A stretch of DNA of 64,000 bases, from NCBI GenBank assembly GCA_016845785.1, contig JAERSH010000020.1:1-64000 (forward strand), in the 5' to 3' direction. The translations under genes were made by a program, and so were the position numbers. The DNA comes from Fidelibacterota bacterium (GTDB lineage Bacteria; Fidelibacterota; Marinisomatia; Marinisomatales; TCS55). Numbering within the stretch: position 1 is the first letter of the stretch; every line of letters starts with the position of its first letter. Shown in pieces: positions 37,148 to 45,348 of the stretch. The notes below the pieces were generated by a model. That model did no database searches and was not told the DNA's origin. It was given only the letters and a program-made list of their open reading frames with translations.

Positions 37148-37291
37148 TTAAAACGACTCCTTGCTCTCATTAAGATTTTTAGTGCTGTTTACAGCGTGAC
37201 GCTCTAAACGATTTTGATTGATGAACCATCCGATAATGGTGCCAAATACAATCAAATAAACGGTCAGAAAGTAACCGAAGAAATTATACAT
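37148..37291 (-). CDS. ccmD: CcmD-like small heme exporter subunit
   Basis: A 47-residue protein read from the ATG at 37291. It starts with MYNFFGYFLTVYLIVFGTII (one membrane helix), then GWFINQNRLERHAVNSTKNL and a polar tail. This is the CcmD layout: a short N-terminus, one helix, then a basic/polar cytoplasmic end. It overlaps the end of ccmC by eight bases, the normal place for ccmD, and its stop directly abuts the ATG of the GAPDH-like gene. CcmD helps release heme-loaded CcmE from the CcmABC complex. It is easily missed because of its size. Confidence 0.85.
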   Translation of the reverse strand: MYNFFGYFLTVYLIVFGTIIGWFINQNRLERHAVNSTKNLNESKESF

Positions 37292-37955
37292 TTTCTACTC
37301 CCTTATTTATGATACGGATCACATGAATTCGGTATCGCATCATGAGTACGTACAGGATGGTAAATATGCCCAGGGATAATAAAAAGGGGTTCAAAATTCC
37401 CGATGGTTGTTGTGCCATTTCTACCTGGGGATGGGATTGAATCTCCGGCGCCCAAAATTGGACGGATACAAAAATAATGGGCACATCCACGAATGCAATA
37501 ATGCCAACTGCAGCCGCATATCGGCGGATGCGTTCAATATGGCCACCAAATGACCGCATCATGAAATAGCCGATATAAATCAAAAATAGGATGAGCGTGG
37601 TGGTTAATCGTGGTTCCCATATCCATGGCTTCCCCCAAATGGGTGTGGCCCAGATGGGACCTGTGATCAATACCAATGCCATAAACAGCGTCCCGATTTC
37701 AGCTGCAGCCAAACCCACATCGTCCCATTTATCATCACCTTTGATGAAGAACATTATGCCAGCAATCATAACCACAAGATAAGACAGAAAGCCCACCCAA
37801 GCGGATGGGACGTGCACATAAAATATTTTTTGGGCCCAATGTTGATCTGGCACCATGGGGGTATTGGTTACAATATTCCACACATTGAATAAAAGGAGTC
37901 CGGCCATAGCCAGGATCCAAATGCGATGGGTTCTATTTTGAAAAAATGGGGTCAT
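37284..37955 (-). CDS. ccmC: Heme exporter protein CcmC
   Basis: A 223-residue, six-helix membrane protein of the CcmC/CcsA group that presents heme to CcmE. The tryptophan-rich heme-handling motif is GKPWIWEPRLT (about residue 110). The flanking heme-ligand histidines sit in FYVHVPSAW (about 46) and FGGHIERIR (about 140). Length is close to the usual CcmC. It lies between ccmB and ccmD with base-sharing overlaps. Confidence 0.93.
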   Translation of the reverse strand: MTPFFQNRTHRIWILAMAGLLLFNVWNIVTNTPMVPDQHWAQKIFYVHVPSAWVGFLSYLVVMIAGIMFFIKGDDKWDDVGLAAAEIGTLFMALVLITGPIWATPIWGKPWIWEPRLTTTLILFLIYIGYFMMRSFGGHIERIRRYAAAVGIIAFVDVPIIFVSVQFWAPEIQSHPQVEMAQQPSGILNPFLLSLGIFTILYVLMMRYRIHVIRIINKGVENV

Positions 37956-38617
37956 TATTCTTCAGTGATAAAGTCAAATAATGTGTATCCGACAAGCCCG
38001 AAAATTACAATTATAGAACCTATGATTAACAACCATATTTGCCATAATTGATAAGGGTCACCAGCCATTATGCCGCCTGATATTTTGGTCGCAGCAATGA
38101 TAACCGGCGACACCAATGGGAACATAAGAACCGGCAACAATACTTCACTTAGCCTGGCTCGCATGGCAATCCCCGAAATCAAACTGGCCACAGCCATAAT
38201 GGCTAAATTGATGAGTAAAGCAGTCCCCACGGCCATGAGTGGATTGGGCGGAAAATCAATGAGAAGAAATTTAAAGAACGGCATAACTACAATTATTTCC
38301 ATCACCGTCAAAAATATAAACCCACTTATACATTTAGATAAATAAATCAATCCACGGTCAATGGGGGCTGCAATAAGCATTGAAAATGCATCCATTTCTT
38401 TCTCGTAAGAGAAGGATCGATGGACACCCAATACAGTTACAAACAAAATCATGGCCCAAAACATACCCGGTGCATAATTGGCTACGATCACCCGAGAGAC
38501 ATCCGATGTAAAGGCATAAGCCAAAATAATGGATAGTCCAAACACCAGCATGGATAGAATCAATTCACGGGAGCGGAATTCGTTATATAGTTCTTTTTTG
38601 AGGAGAATAAAAAACAT
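37955..38617 (-). CDS. ccmB: Heme exporter protein CcmB
   Basis: A 220-residue membrane protein with six hydrophobic segments, the permease part of the CcmAB ATPase. Typical segments are LLKKELYNEFRSRELILSML at the start and HRSFSYEKEMDAFSMLIAAP, which includes the conserved E-x-E-x-x-A-like turn. It is co-transcribed with ccmA upstream and ccmC downstream (single-base overlaps on both sides). In the complex it works with CcmC and CcmD to release holo-CcmE using ATP. Confidence 0.92.
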   Translation of the reverse strand: MFFILLKKELYNEFRSRELILSMLVFGLSIILAYAFTSDVSRVIVANYAPGMFWAMILFVTVLGVHRSFSYEKEMDAFSMLIAAPIDRGLIYLSKCISGFIFLTVMEIIVVMPFFKFLLIDFPPNPLMAVGTALLINLAIMAVASLISGIAMRARLSEVLLPVLMFPLVSPVIIAATKISGGIMAGDPYQLWQIWLLIIGSIIVIFGLVGYTLFDFITEE

Positions 38618-39255
38618 CAGGGCTCCATAATTACACCATGCTCAATGCGAAGAATCCGATCACCATATAATGCAGCCTTGTCTGCATCATGAAGCACCAA
38701 GCAAAGCGACTTCCCTTCTGATTTCCAATGCATTAAGATTTGGTGCATTTGTTGTATGCCATCATCATCCAATCCGGAAAAGGGCTCATCCATGAGCAAC
38801 AATGACCATTGGGCCAATTCAGCATAAGTGAGTTTTAACCGCTGAAGCATTCCTTGAGAATAAATAGCAATTGGATCGTCTTTTTGATTGAAAAGCCCAT
38901 TTTGTTTCAATGCTTCAAAAATGGTTTCTCTTGAAGTTGAGGATCCCCTCAGTTGCAGCGCCAAAGATAAATTTTCTACTGCAGACAGGGCACTATACAT
39001 ACCTGTTGCATGCCCCAGATATAATAAATTTTTTCGTGCAGTTGGCATCCCTTTTAATAAATCATGATTCTGGAATGTAATTGCACCTTGATCACATGCC
39101 ATAATTCGGGAAAGAATTCGTAATAATGTGGATTTTCCTGCACCGTTTTTTCCCATAAATACAACCGTCTCTCCATCACCGATTTCAAATGTGATATCAG
39201 TTAAAACTGAACGGCGATTAAAGGATTTTGATAAATTGGATACAGAAAGCATCAT
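38617..39255 (-). CDS. ccmA: Cytochrome c biogenesis ATP-binding protein CcmA
   Basis: A 212-residue ABC ATPase. Walker A is GKNGAGKSTLLRIL, the signature-like region is IYSQGMLQRLKLTYA, and Walker B is LLLMDEPFSGLD. The SQGM form in place of the common SGGQ is seen in CcmA proteins. It energises release of holo-CcmE from CcmC. The gene lies four bases after the CcmI-like gene and overlaps ccmB by one base. Confidence 0.92.
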   Translation of the reverse strand: MMLSVSNLSKSFNRRSVLTDITFEIGDGETVVFMGKNGAGKSTLLRILSRIMACDQGAITFQNHDLLKGMPTARKNLLYLGHATGMYSALSAVENLSLALQLRGSSTSRETIFEALKQNGLFNQKDDPIAIYSQGMLQRLKLTYAELAQWSLLLMDEPFSGLDDDGIQQMHQILMHWKSEGKSLCLVLHDADKAALYGDRILRIEHGVIMEP

Positions 39256-39259
39256 TCGA

Positions 39260-39535
39260 TTATTTCGAATTCAACTGGGCAATTACCGATGAAACTTCCT
39301 GCTTTAATTCCGTTCTGGATGCGTGGAAATCATCTTCATTAATGTTTCCAATATCAAATTCCATTTCCAATTCTTTAATTTGACGGTATAGAATCAATTT
39401 TTTCCGCTTCAATGCGCCTCGATCCAGAATGTGATCTTCTTCTTCTATTCTGGGTAAAAATAATGGCTGAATCACGAAGATAACCGGTAATATGAAAAAG
39501 ATAAGAATTAAGCCGTAATCCCGTATGAATTCCAT
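39260..39535 (-). CDS. CcmI N-terminal-domain-like small membrane protein
   Basis: A 91-residue protein starting MEFIRDYGLILIFFILPVIF at the ATG at 39535. One hydrophobic segment leads to a charged coiled-coil region with LILYRQIKELEMEFDIGNIN, then EDDFHASRTELKQEV. This LxxLExDxxxGxIxEdDF pattern is that of the N-terminal part of CcmI, the apocytochrome chaperone. The TPR domain of full CcmI is missing. The ATG overlaps the ccmF stop (TAATG). The role is inferred from its place between ccmF and ccmA and from the pattern; family certainty is moderate. Confidence 0.7.
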   Translation of the reverse strand: MEFIRDYGLILIFFILPVIFVIQPLFLPRIEEEDHILDRGALKRKKLILYRQIKELEMEFDIGNINEDDFHASRTELKQEVSSVIAQLNSK

Positions 39536-41499
39536 TATGAATCCTTTCTGGGCCACATGGCAATCATGGTACCAAAAACCAAAATATACCCACCAATCCA
39601 CACCCATCGCACCAAGGGATTGACCATAATTTTGATAAAGGCGATGCCATTTTCATTATCCACTGCCGAAAAGATGGAATAAATATCTTTATTCATGGTG
39701 GAATAAATATCCAATTCACTATGAGGTTGACGGCGATTCACATCTGGATTTTTATGAAAATATACTCGTTTTTCCGGCTTCAGGTGGGTCACAAACTGTC
39801 CCAAATGATCCGTGACGCGAAGTTCAGAAATCCATGCATAATGATTCGCCCGTTCAGCTTCAGACATATTCGTCAACTCAAATTCATAGCCCGCCACATG
39901 ATCGGATTCTCCCACCATCAAACTAAATTCTTTTTCTTTATCGAAAGCATGTCCCGTAAATCCCACAAACATAAGCACAATGCCTAAATGGACGATATAT
40001 CCACCATAGCGAGATCGATTTTTACTCACCATTCGCCCCAATGCCAATACAATGGACTCATTAAATTTGTTTGTTCTAGCTTTAACGCCTCGAGCAAATT
40101 CTGTCAATATGGTTGCCGTAACAAAAACACAGAGGCTGAATGAAATCACCACATATCCTTTATAGCCTAAAAATAGAAATATGGCGGCACCAATAAGTCC
40201 ACCCATAATGGGAAATGTGAAATTCCGAATTAAACTTTCTTTACTGGTTTTACGCCATGCCAATAAGGGGCCGATGCCCGTTAACGCCAAAAGAATCAAT
40301 CCAATGGGAATATTGATTTGATTAAAAAATGGCGGCCCCACGGTGATTTTTGTGCCTCGCACCGCTTCTGAAAAAACGGGAAATAGTGTGCCCCAGAACA
40401 CGGCAAAACACATGACCACAAATACCATATTATTAAATAAGAATCCACTTTCTCTCGATGTGAATGATTCCATTTTTCGAGGCGATCTAAGGTCATCCTT
40501 ACGCAAATACATCAACCCAAATGAAACGATCATAATGACAAATACGAAAGATAGAAAAATAGGCCCAAGTGAAGAAGCAGTAAATGAATGAACCGAACTC
40601 ATGACGCCGGATCGAGTGAGAAACGTCCCGAAAATACAGAGGGTAAAGGTGAGAATAATGAGCACCATATTCCACACCCTAAGCATATCTTTCTTTTCCT
40701 GAATGATGATAGAATGGACGAAAGCAGTTGCCGTGAGCCATGGCATAAAACTGGCATTTTCCACCGGATCCCAGGCCCAATAACCACCCCACCCCAATTC
40801 TTGATAAGCCCACCAACCACCGAGTATAATCCCCATGCTAAGAAATAACCACGCCACCAAAGTCCACCGTCGGATACTTTGAATCCACAATGAACTGGTA
40901 TCCTTATTCATCAGTGCAGAAAATGCAAAGGCGAAAGGGACAGAAAATCCAACATAACCCAAATACAACGTGGGTGGATGGATGGCCATGGTTACATTTT
41001 GGAGTAACGGGTTTAATCCATTTCCGTTGGCCACCACAAAGTCCGCATCTGTGGGCATAAATGGATTGGTTACAAAATTTGTTAAAACAAGAAAGAACAT
41101 TTGAGTCACAGCCAGAGTAATGATAACCCAAGGCATGAGGCCATGATGTTTATTTTGATTTTGGATCACCGTAATGGTTGCAAATATGGAAAGGATAAAT
41201 AGCCAAAATAACAACGATCCGGATTGGCCGGCCCACAGTGCTGATATTTTATACATGGTGGGCGTTTCGAGGCTGGTATAACGGGCCACATAATCAATAT
41301 CAAAATTGCTAATCATCAACTGATAGGTAAGGATGAATGTGGCCATAAAGACAAAAAATGATATAGCCAAAGATAGGCGTTGTCCTACCCAGAACAGTCT
41401 CTGATCCCCGCTGCGGGTATAAAGGATTAATGAAACAACGGTGAGGACACTAAACCCGAATGCCAGGCTTAATGCGGCACCACCAGCAATTGGGGTCAT
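39535..41499 (-). CDS. ccmF: Cytochrome c heme lyase subunit CcmF
   Basis: A 654-residue polytopic membrane protein, part of the heme ligation complex that joins heme to CxxCH motifs of apocytochromes. The WWD-type heme-handling motif is WGGYWAWDPVENASFMPW, with WWAYQELG just before it. Histidines in the flanking loops (HPPTLYLGYVG and HLGIVLMFVG) fit heme ligation. Length matches CcmF. Its partner CcmH is not encoded here. It overlaps ccmE by four bases. Confidence 0.95.
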   Translation of the reverse strand: MTPIAGGAALSLAFGFSVLTVVSLILYTRSGDQRLFWVGQRLSLAISFFVFMATFILTYQLMISNFDIDYVARYTSLETPTMYKISALWAGQSGSLLFWLFILSIFATITVIQNQNKHHGLMPWVIITLAVTQMFFLVLTNFVTNPFMPTDADFVVANGNGLNPLLQNVTMAIHPPTLYLGYVGFSVPFAFAFSALMNKDTSSLWIQSIRRWTLVAWLFLSMGIILGGWWAYQELGWGGYWAWDPVENASFMPWLTATAFVHSIIIQEKKDMLRVWNMVLIILTFTLCIFGTFLTRSGVMSSVHSFTASSLGPIFLSFVFVIMIVSFGLMYLRKDDLRSPRKMESFTSRESGFLFNNMVFVVMCFAVFWGTLFPVFSEAVRGTKITVGPPFFNQINIPIGLILLALTGIGPLLAWRKTSKESLIRNFTFPIMGGLIGAAIFLFLGYKGYVVISFSLCVFVTATILTEFARGVKARTNKFNESIVLALGRMVSKNRSRYGGYIVHLGIVLMFVGFTGHAFDKEKEFSLMVGESDHVAGYEFELTNMSEAERANHYAWISELRVTDHLGQFVTHLKPEKRVYFHKNPDVNRRQPHSELDIYSTMNKDIYSIFSAVDNENGIAFIKIMVNPLVRWVWIGGYILVFGTMIAMWPRKDS

Positions 41500-41930
41500 G
41501 TATCGATTTCGGTTAGGTTATACGCGTTTTCGTCACGAAGATCACCTTCATATCGAGAAGCACATTTCGTCTGCAACTCATCAGCATAAAATGTACCATT
41601 GATATATTGACCTGTTACGATGACTTCTGCCCCATCTGTAAATAGATCCGGGCGGGTACGGTCATATTTTACCGCAAGTTCATTTTGACCTTCTTTTAAT
41701 ATAAAGGTGCAATCCAGATAATTGGTTTCTGAAATAACAATGGAACCATCTTTCACTAAACCACCCAATTTGGTTCTTTGATCGATATTATCATCGATCA
41801 ATTGTTCAACCGAAACAAAAGTGGCCATTGCCTTTTCATCTGCAGGATTAGATGAAACCCATCCGATCCAAAAAATGACCACAGCAATTACGCCCACAAT
41901 CATCATCATAAATTTTTTATTACTTTGCAT
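41496..41930 (-). CDS. ccmE: Variant heme chaperone CcmE with a C-x-x-x-Y motif
   Basis: A 144-residue periplasmic heme chaperone. An N-terminal membrane anchor (MMMIVGVIAVVIFWIGW) is followed by the OB-fold domain (about 35-120; VSVEQLIDDNIDQRTKLGGL and LFTDGAEVIVTGQYINGTFY). Where classic CcmE has the heme-binding histidine, this protein has KCASRY, with Cys123 and Tyr127. The whole protein contains no histidine. This C-x-x-x-Y form is known from archaea and some Desulfovibrio-type bacteria that lack CcmG and CcmH. The gene is the first of the ccm operon, 12 bases after the mutase gene. Confidence 0.93.
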   Translation of the reverse strand: MQSNKKFMMMIVGVIAVVIFWIGWVSSNPADEKAMATFVSVEQLIDDNIDQRTKLGGLVKDGSIVISETNYLDCTFILKEGQNELAVKYDRTRPDLFTDGAEVIVTGQYINGTFYADELQTKCASRYEGDLRDENAYNLTEIDT

Positions 41931-41942
41931 GTTGTTCCCCTT

Positions 41943-43601
41943 TTAAAAAATGGCCGCTTCTTGCCATTCACCAAATTCTGCTTTCATGGCCACAATAATT
42001 TCTCCCATGGTGGCATAACATTTTGCCGCTTCAATGATAGGCAGCATAATATTGTCCCCATTTGCACAGGATTCCTGAATACAACTAAGCGCTTTTTGCA
42101 CCGCATTCTCATCCCGCTCTGCCCGGAATTGATTGAGTGCATCCCTTTGTTGATTTTCGGCTGCATCCCCAATTTCAAGCAGTGGAATTTCAATTTCTTC
42201 ATCCTGTTTTTCAAATGCATTTACGCCCACATGAATCAATTGTTTATCATCAATTTTTTGCTGGTACGTTGATGCTGCCCTGGCGATTTCACGTTGAAAA
42301 TATCCTTTTTCAATGGCGGGTATGACACCGCCGATATTTTCAATTTCTTCAAAATACTTTTCTGCTTCCGCTTCCATTTTATCCGTCATGGATTCCACGA
42401 ACCAAGACCCACCCAAAGGATCTGCCACATTGGCCACACCCGTTTCAAATGCAATAAGTTGCTGAGTGCGCAGGGCAATTTCCGCTGCCTTTTCTGTGGG
42501 TAACGCCAATGTTTCATCCATGGAGTTGGTGTGTAGGGATTGCGTGCCTCCCAACACAGCTGCCATGGCTTGAAATCCAGTGCGGGCAATATTATTCTCC
42601 GGCTGTTGCGCTGTCAATGAACAGCCTGCTGTTTGGGTATGAAAACGCAATTTCCATGAACGAGGGTTTTTCGCTCCATATTTATTTTTCATCCGCTTTG
42701 CCCAAATTCGGCGTGCGGCTCTGTATTTGGCAATTTCTTCAAAGAAATCCAAATGTGAATTGAAAAAGAATGACAAGCGTGGCGCAAATGAGTCCACATC
42801 CAATCCCGCAGCTTGGGCATATTCTACATAAGTAAATCCATCTGCCAATGTAAATGCCAACTCTTGTGCTGCTGTTGATCCTGCTTCTCGTATATGGTAA
42901 CCTGAAATGGAGATGGTATTATACTTAGGCATGTGCTCCGTACAAAACGACATCATATCCGTAATGACTCTCATGGATGGTTCCGGCGGAAATATCCACT
43001 CCTTTTGAGCGATAAATTCTTTTAAGATATCATTTTGAAGGGTGCCCCTCAAATTTTCTAGCGGAACGCCTTGATTCTCAGCCACAGCAATATAAAATGC
43101 CAACAATATGACGGCAGGACCATTAATGGTCTGAGAGACAGATATTTCACCAAGATTGATGCCTTTAAAAAGCCGTTCCATATCTTTGATTGAAGCAACG
43201 GATACGCCACACTTGCCCACTTCACCCTCTGACCATGGATGATCCGGATCGTAGCCCATGAGTGTGGGCATATCGAAAGCAACCGAGAGTCCGGTCTGCC
43301 CTTTACTTAAGAGCGAATGATAACGAGCATTGGTTTCTTCCGGCGTACCAAAACCGGAGAATTGCCGTTTGGTCCAGAGTTTACCTCGATACATATTGGC
43401 ATGAACGCCGCGCGTATATGGGAATTGGCCCGGGAAGCCCAACTTCTCCATATAATCATCATCGGGATTATCCGGATAATAAAGCGGATCCACTTCTTCG
43501 CCGCTCAGGGTATCAAAACTATAATCCCGGGTAGCCGTTGCTTTGGATTCGGCTTCCCATTGGTTTCGGGCGCTATTAAATAATTCTAATTGTTCTGACA
43601 T
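41943..43601 (-). CDS. Coenzyme B12-dependent acyl-CoA mutase large subunit, isobutyryl-CoA mutase-like
   Basis: A 552-residue large-subunit/catalytic domain of the methylmalonyl-CoA mutase family, without the C-terminal B12-binding domain (which must be separate). The TIM-barrel core is clear: [38 protein letters not shown] and [19 protein letters not shown]. The fixed offset to the P. shermanii enzyme (His236 for His244) lets key residues be read. Phe81 stands for Tyr89 (KRQFSGFG) and Gln199 for Arg207 (FIAQKEWIF). The Phe/Gln pair is that of isobutyryl-CoA mutase; Arg207 holds the methylmalonyl carboxylate. The likely reaction is isobutyryl-CoA to butyryl-CoA, by inference. Automatic annotation would say methylmalonyl-CoA mutase. 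Confidence 0.85.
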   Translation of the reverse strand: MSEQLELFNSARNQWEAESKATATRDYSFDTLSGEEVDPLYYPDNPDDDYMEKLGFPGQFPYTRGVHANMYRGKLWTKRQFSGFGTPEETNARYHSLLSKGQTGLSVAFDMPTLMGYDPDHPWSEGEVGKCGVSVASIKDMERLFKGINLGEISVSQTINGPAVILLAFYIAVAENQGVPLENLRGTLQNDILKEFIAQKEWIFPPEPSMRVITDMMSFCTEHMPKYNTISISGYHIREAGSTAAQELAFTLADGFTYVEYAQAAGLDVDSFAPRLSFFFNSHLDFFEEIAKYRAARRIWAKRMKNKYGAKNPRSWKLRFHTQTAGCSLTAQQPENNIARTGFQAMAAVLGGTQSLHTNSMDETLALPTEKAAEIALRTQQLIAFETGVANVADPLGGSWFVESMTDKMEAEAEKYFEEIENIGGVIPAIEKGYFQREIARAASTYQQKIDDKQLIHVGVNAFEKQDEEIEIPLLEIGDAAENQQRDALNQFRAERDENAVQKALSCIQESCANGDNIMLPIIEAAKCYATMGEIIVAMKAEFGEWQEAAIF

Positions 43602-43623
43602 GAATGAAACTCAGACCCAAAAT

Positions 43624-45345
43624 TTACTGCGTTCTTCGAATTTCTAATACTTTATTCATACCTTCAAAAACCATCCATATGATCAGAATAATCAGAATAA
43701 TGGTTAACCCAAATAAGACGGTATTTTGATTGTAAAACTTCAATGCGTTGGCCACCAGTGCTGTAAAGGTGATGAGCAGGACGAGCAGCATGGGAATCAG
43801 GATGGGCAGTACAGGTTTTTTCTTTTGCCAATAATAGAGAGATAACACCATTAACGTCAGGGCAGCTAACATTTGATTACTGGCACCGAAGATAGGCCAT
43901 AACACCCACCCGGCCTGTCGTGCCGCGCCCGTACTAGGGTCGGACACATTCCAAAATGCCAATAAAACTGCCGGCACAATGGCAATCACAGTTGCAATAT
44001 ATCGGTTGGATAAGGGCTTTAATCCTGTGGCCAACCCAAATTCATTTAAAATAAACCGCTGAATCCGAGTGGCCGTATCTAAAGTGGTTGCAGCAAATGA
44101 AATGACCAGAACAGCCATGAGTGTATTAGCCATTCCTTCGGGAATTCCTAAAGATTGCAATAGTGCCCCGCCCCCCAATACGAATGCGGTGGCTTTGTTG
44201 CTGCTGGCGTGGGCCCATGTATCGTAATAGACAGCCCAATTCAAATCGGCCACTTGACCCACCGCTGGTAAATGGCTACTGCCCACGAGGGAGATGCCCG
44301 CTACGGCTGCAATGGTGGATGCCAGGGCCAATGTCCCCTCTCCAATCATACCACCATATCCCACCTGTTTCGCATCAGATAATTGTTCCAATTGTTTCGA
44401 GGATGTCCCCGATGCTACCAAACCATGAAATCCGCTAATGGCACCACAAGCAATGGTCACAAAAAGTAGTGGAAATAATCCCGGTGTTCCCGGTTCAGAT
44501 AATGATCGAACCGCAGGCGCATCCACCATGGGTTGGGCCACAAAGATGCCTAAAAATAATAATCCAAGCCCCACAAATAATTGATGACTATTAATATAAT
44601 CACGCGGTTGAAGCAGTGTCCATACCGGCAATAAACTGGCTATTGCGGAATAAATGAAGAGCAGAATGATCCAAAGGTTTTTTGCATCCTGCACGGCCAT
44701 GAATGTGGTGAAATCCACTGGTGCTTTCGTCCCCACCCACACAAAAAAGTATAGCATTCCTAAGGCAATCAAGGATGGGATAAGACTATCCATTTTCTTT
44801 TTATAAATCAGAAACCCTAGAATGATGGCAATAATAATTTCAACATTGATGGGAATGACTGAGGCAGGAATACCTACAAATAAATCGGCAATGGCCATGG
44901 CAAAAACTGCCAGGACTAACCATACCAGTAAAATCACAAAAATAAGAAACATAAGGCGGGCACGTTTACTGATCGTTGTGGATGCAATATCAGCAATGCT
45001 TCTGCCCTTTTCTTTTACACTGGTCACCAATGCGCCGAAATCATGGACGGCACCCATGAAAACCGTACCTACCAATATCCAAACCAATGCTGGCAGCCAA
45101 CCCCAGTAGGCAGCTACACAAGGACCAATGATGGGCGCTGCGCCGGCAATCGATGTAAAATGATGCCCAAATAAAATATGCTTCTTTGTAGGGACGTAAT
45201 CTACACCATCCTCCATGGCTGTAGATGGCATGGTGATTTCCGTATCATGAATACCATAGATACGGTCACCAATAAATTTTGCATAAAACCGGTACCCAAG
45301 AAAAAATACAAATAGTCCTAAGCCGACCAGAACAATCGAATTCAT
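43624..45345 (-). CDS. cstA: Carbon starvation protein CstA family peptide/pyruvate transporter
   Basis: A 573-residue polytopic inner-membrane protein of the CstA family. The hallmark segment HHFTSIAGAAPIIGPCVAAY is near residue 60, followed by VGTVFMGAVHDFGALVTSV, and FHGLVASGTSSKQL occurs later. CstA proteins import peptides, and the BtsT relative imports pyruvate; the length (shorter than E. coli CstA, about 700) leaves the substrate open. It lies 22 bases upstream of the mutase gene and follows dxs by three bases. Confidence 0.92.
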   Translation of the reverse strand: MNSIVLVGLGLFVFFLGYRFYAKFIGDRIYGIHDTEITMPSTAMEDGVDYVPTKKHILFGHHFTSIAGAAPIIGPCVAAYWGWLPALVWILVGTVFMGAVHDFGALVTSVKEKGRSIADIASTTISKRARLMFLIFVILLVWLVLAVFAMAIADLFVGIPASVIPINVEIIIAIILGFLIYKKKMDSLIPSLIALGMLYFFVWVGTKAPVDFTTFMAVQDAKNLWIILLFIYSAIASLLPVWTLLQPRDYINSHQLFVGLGLLFLGIFVAQPMVDAPAVRSLSEPGTPGLFPLLFVTIACGAISGFHGLVASGTSSKQLEQLSDAKQVGYGGMIGEGTLALASTIAAVAGISLVGSSHLPAVGQVADLNWAVYYDTWAHASSNKATAFVLGGGALLQSLGIPEGMANTLMAVLVISFAATTLDTATRIQRFILNEFGLATGLKPLSNRYIATVIAIVPAVLLAFWNVSDPSTGAARQAGWVLWPIFGASNQMLAALTLMVLSLYYWQKKKPVLPILIPMLLVLLITFTALVANALKFYNQNTVLFGLTIILIILIIWMVFEGMNKVLEIRRTQ

Positions 45346-45348
45346 AAG

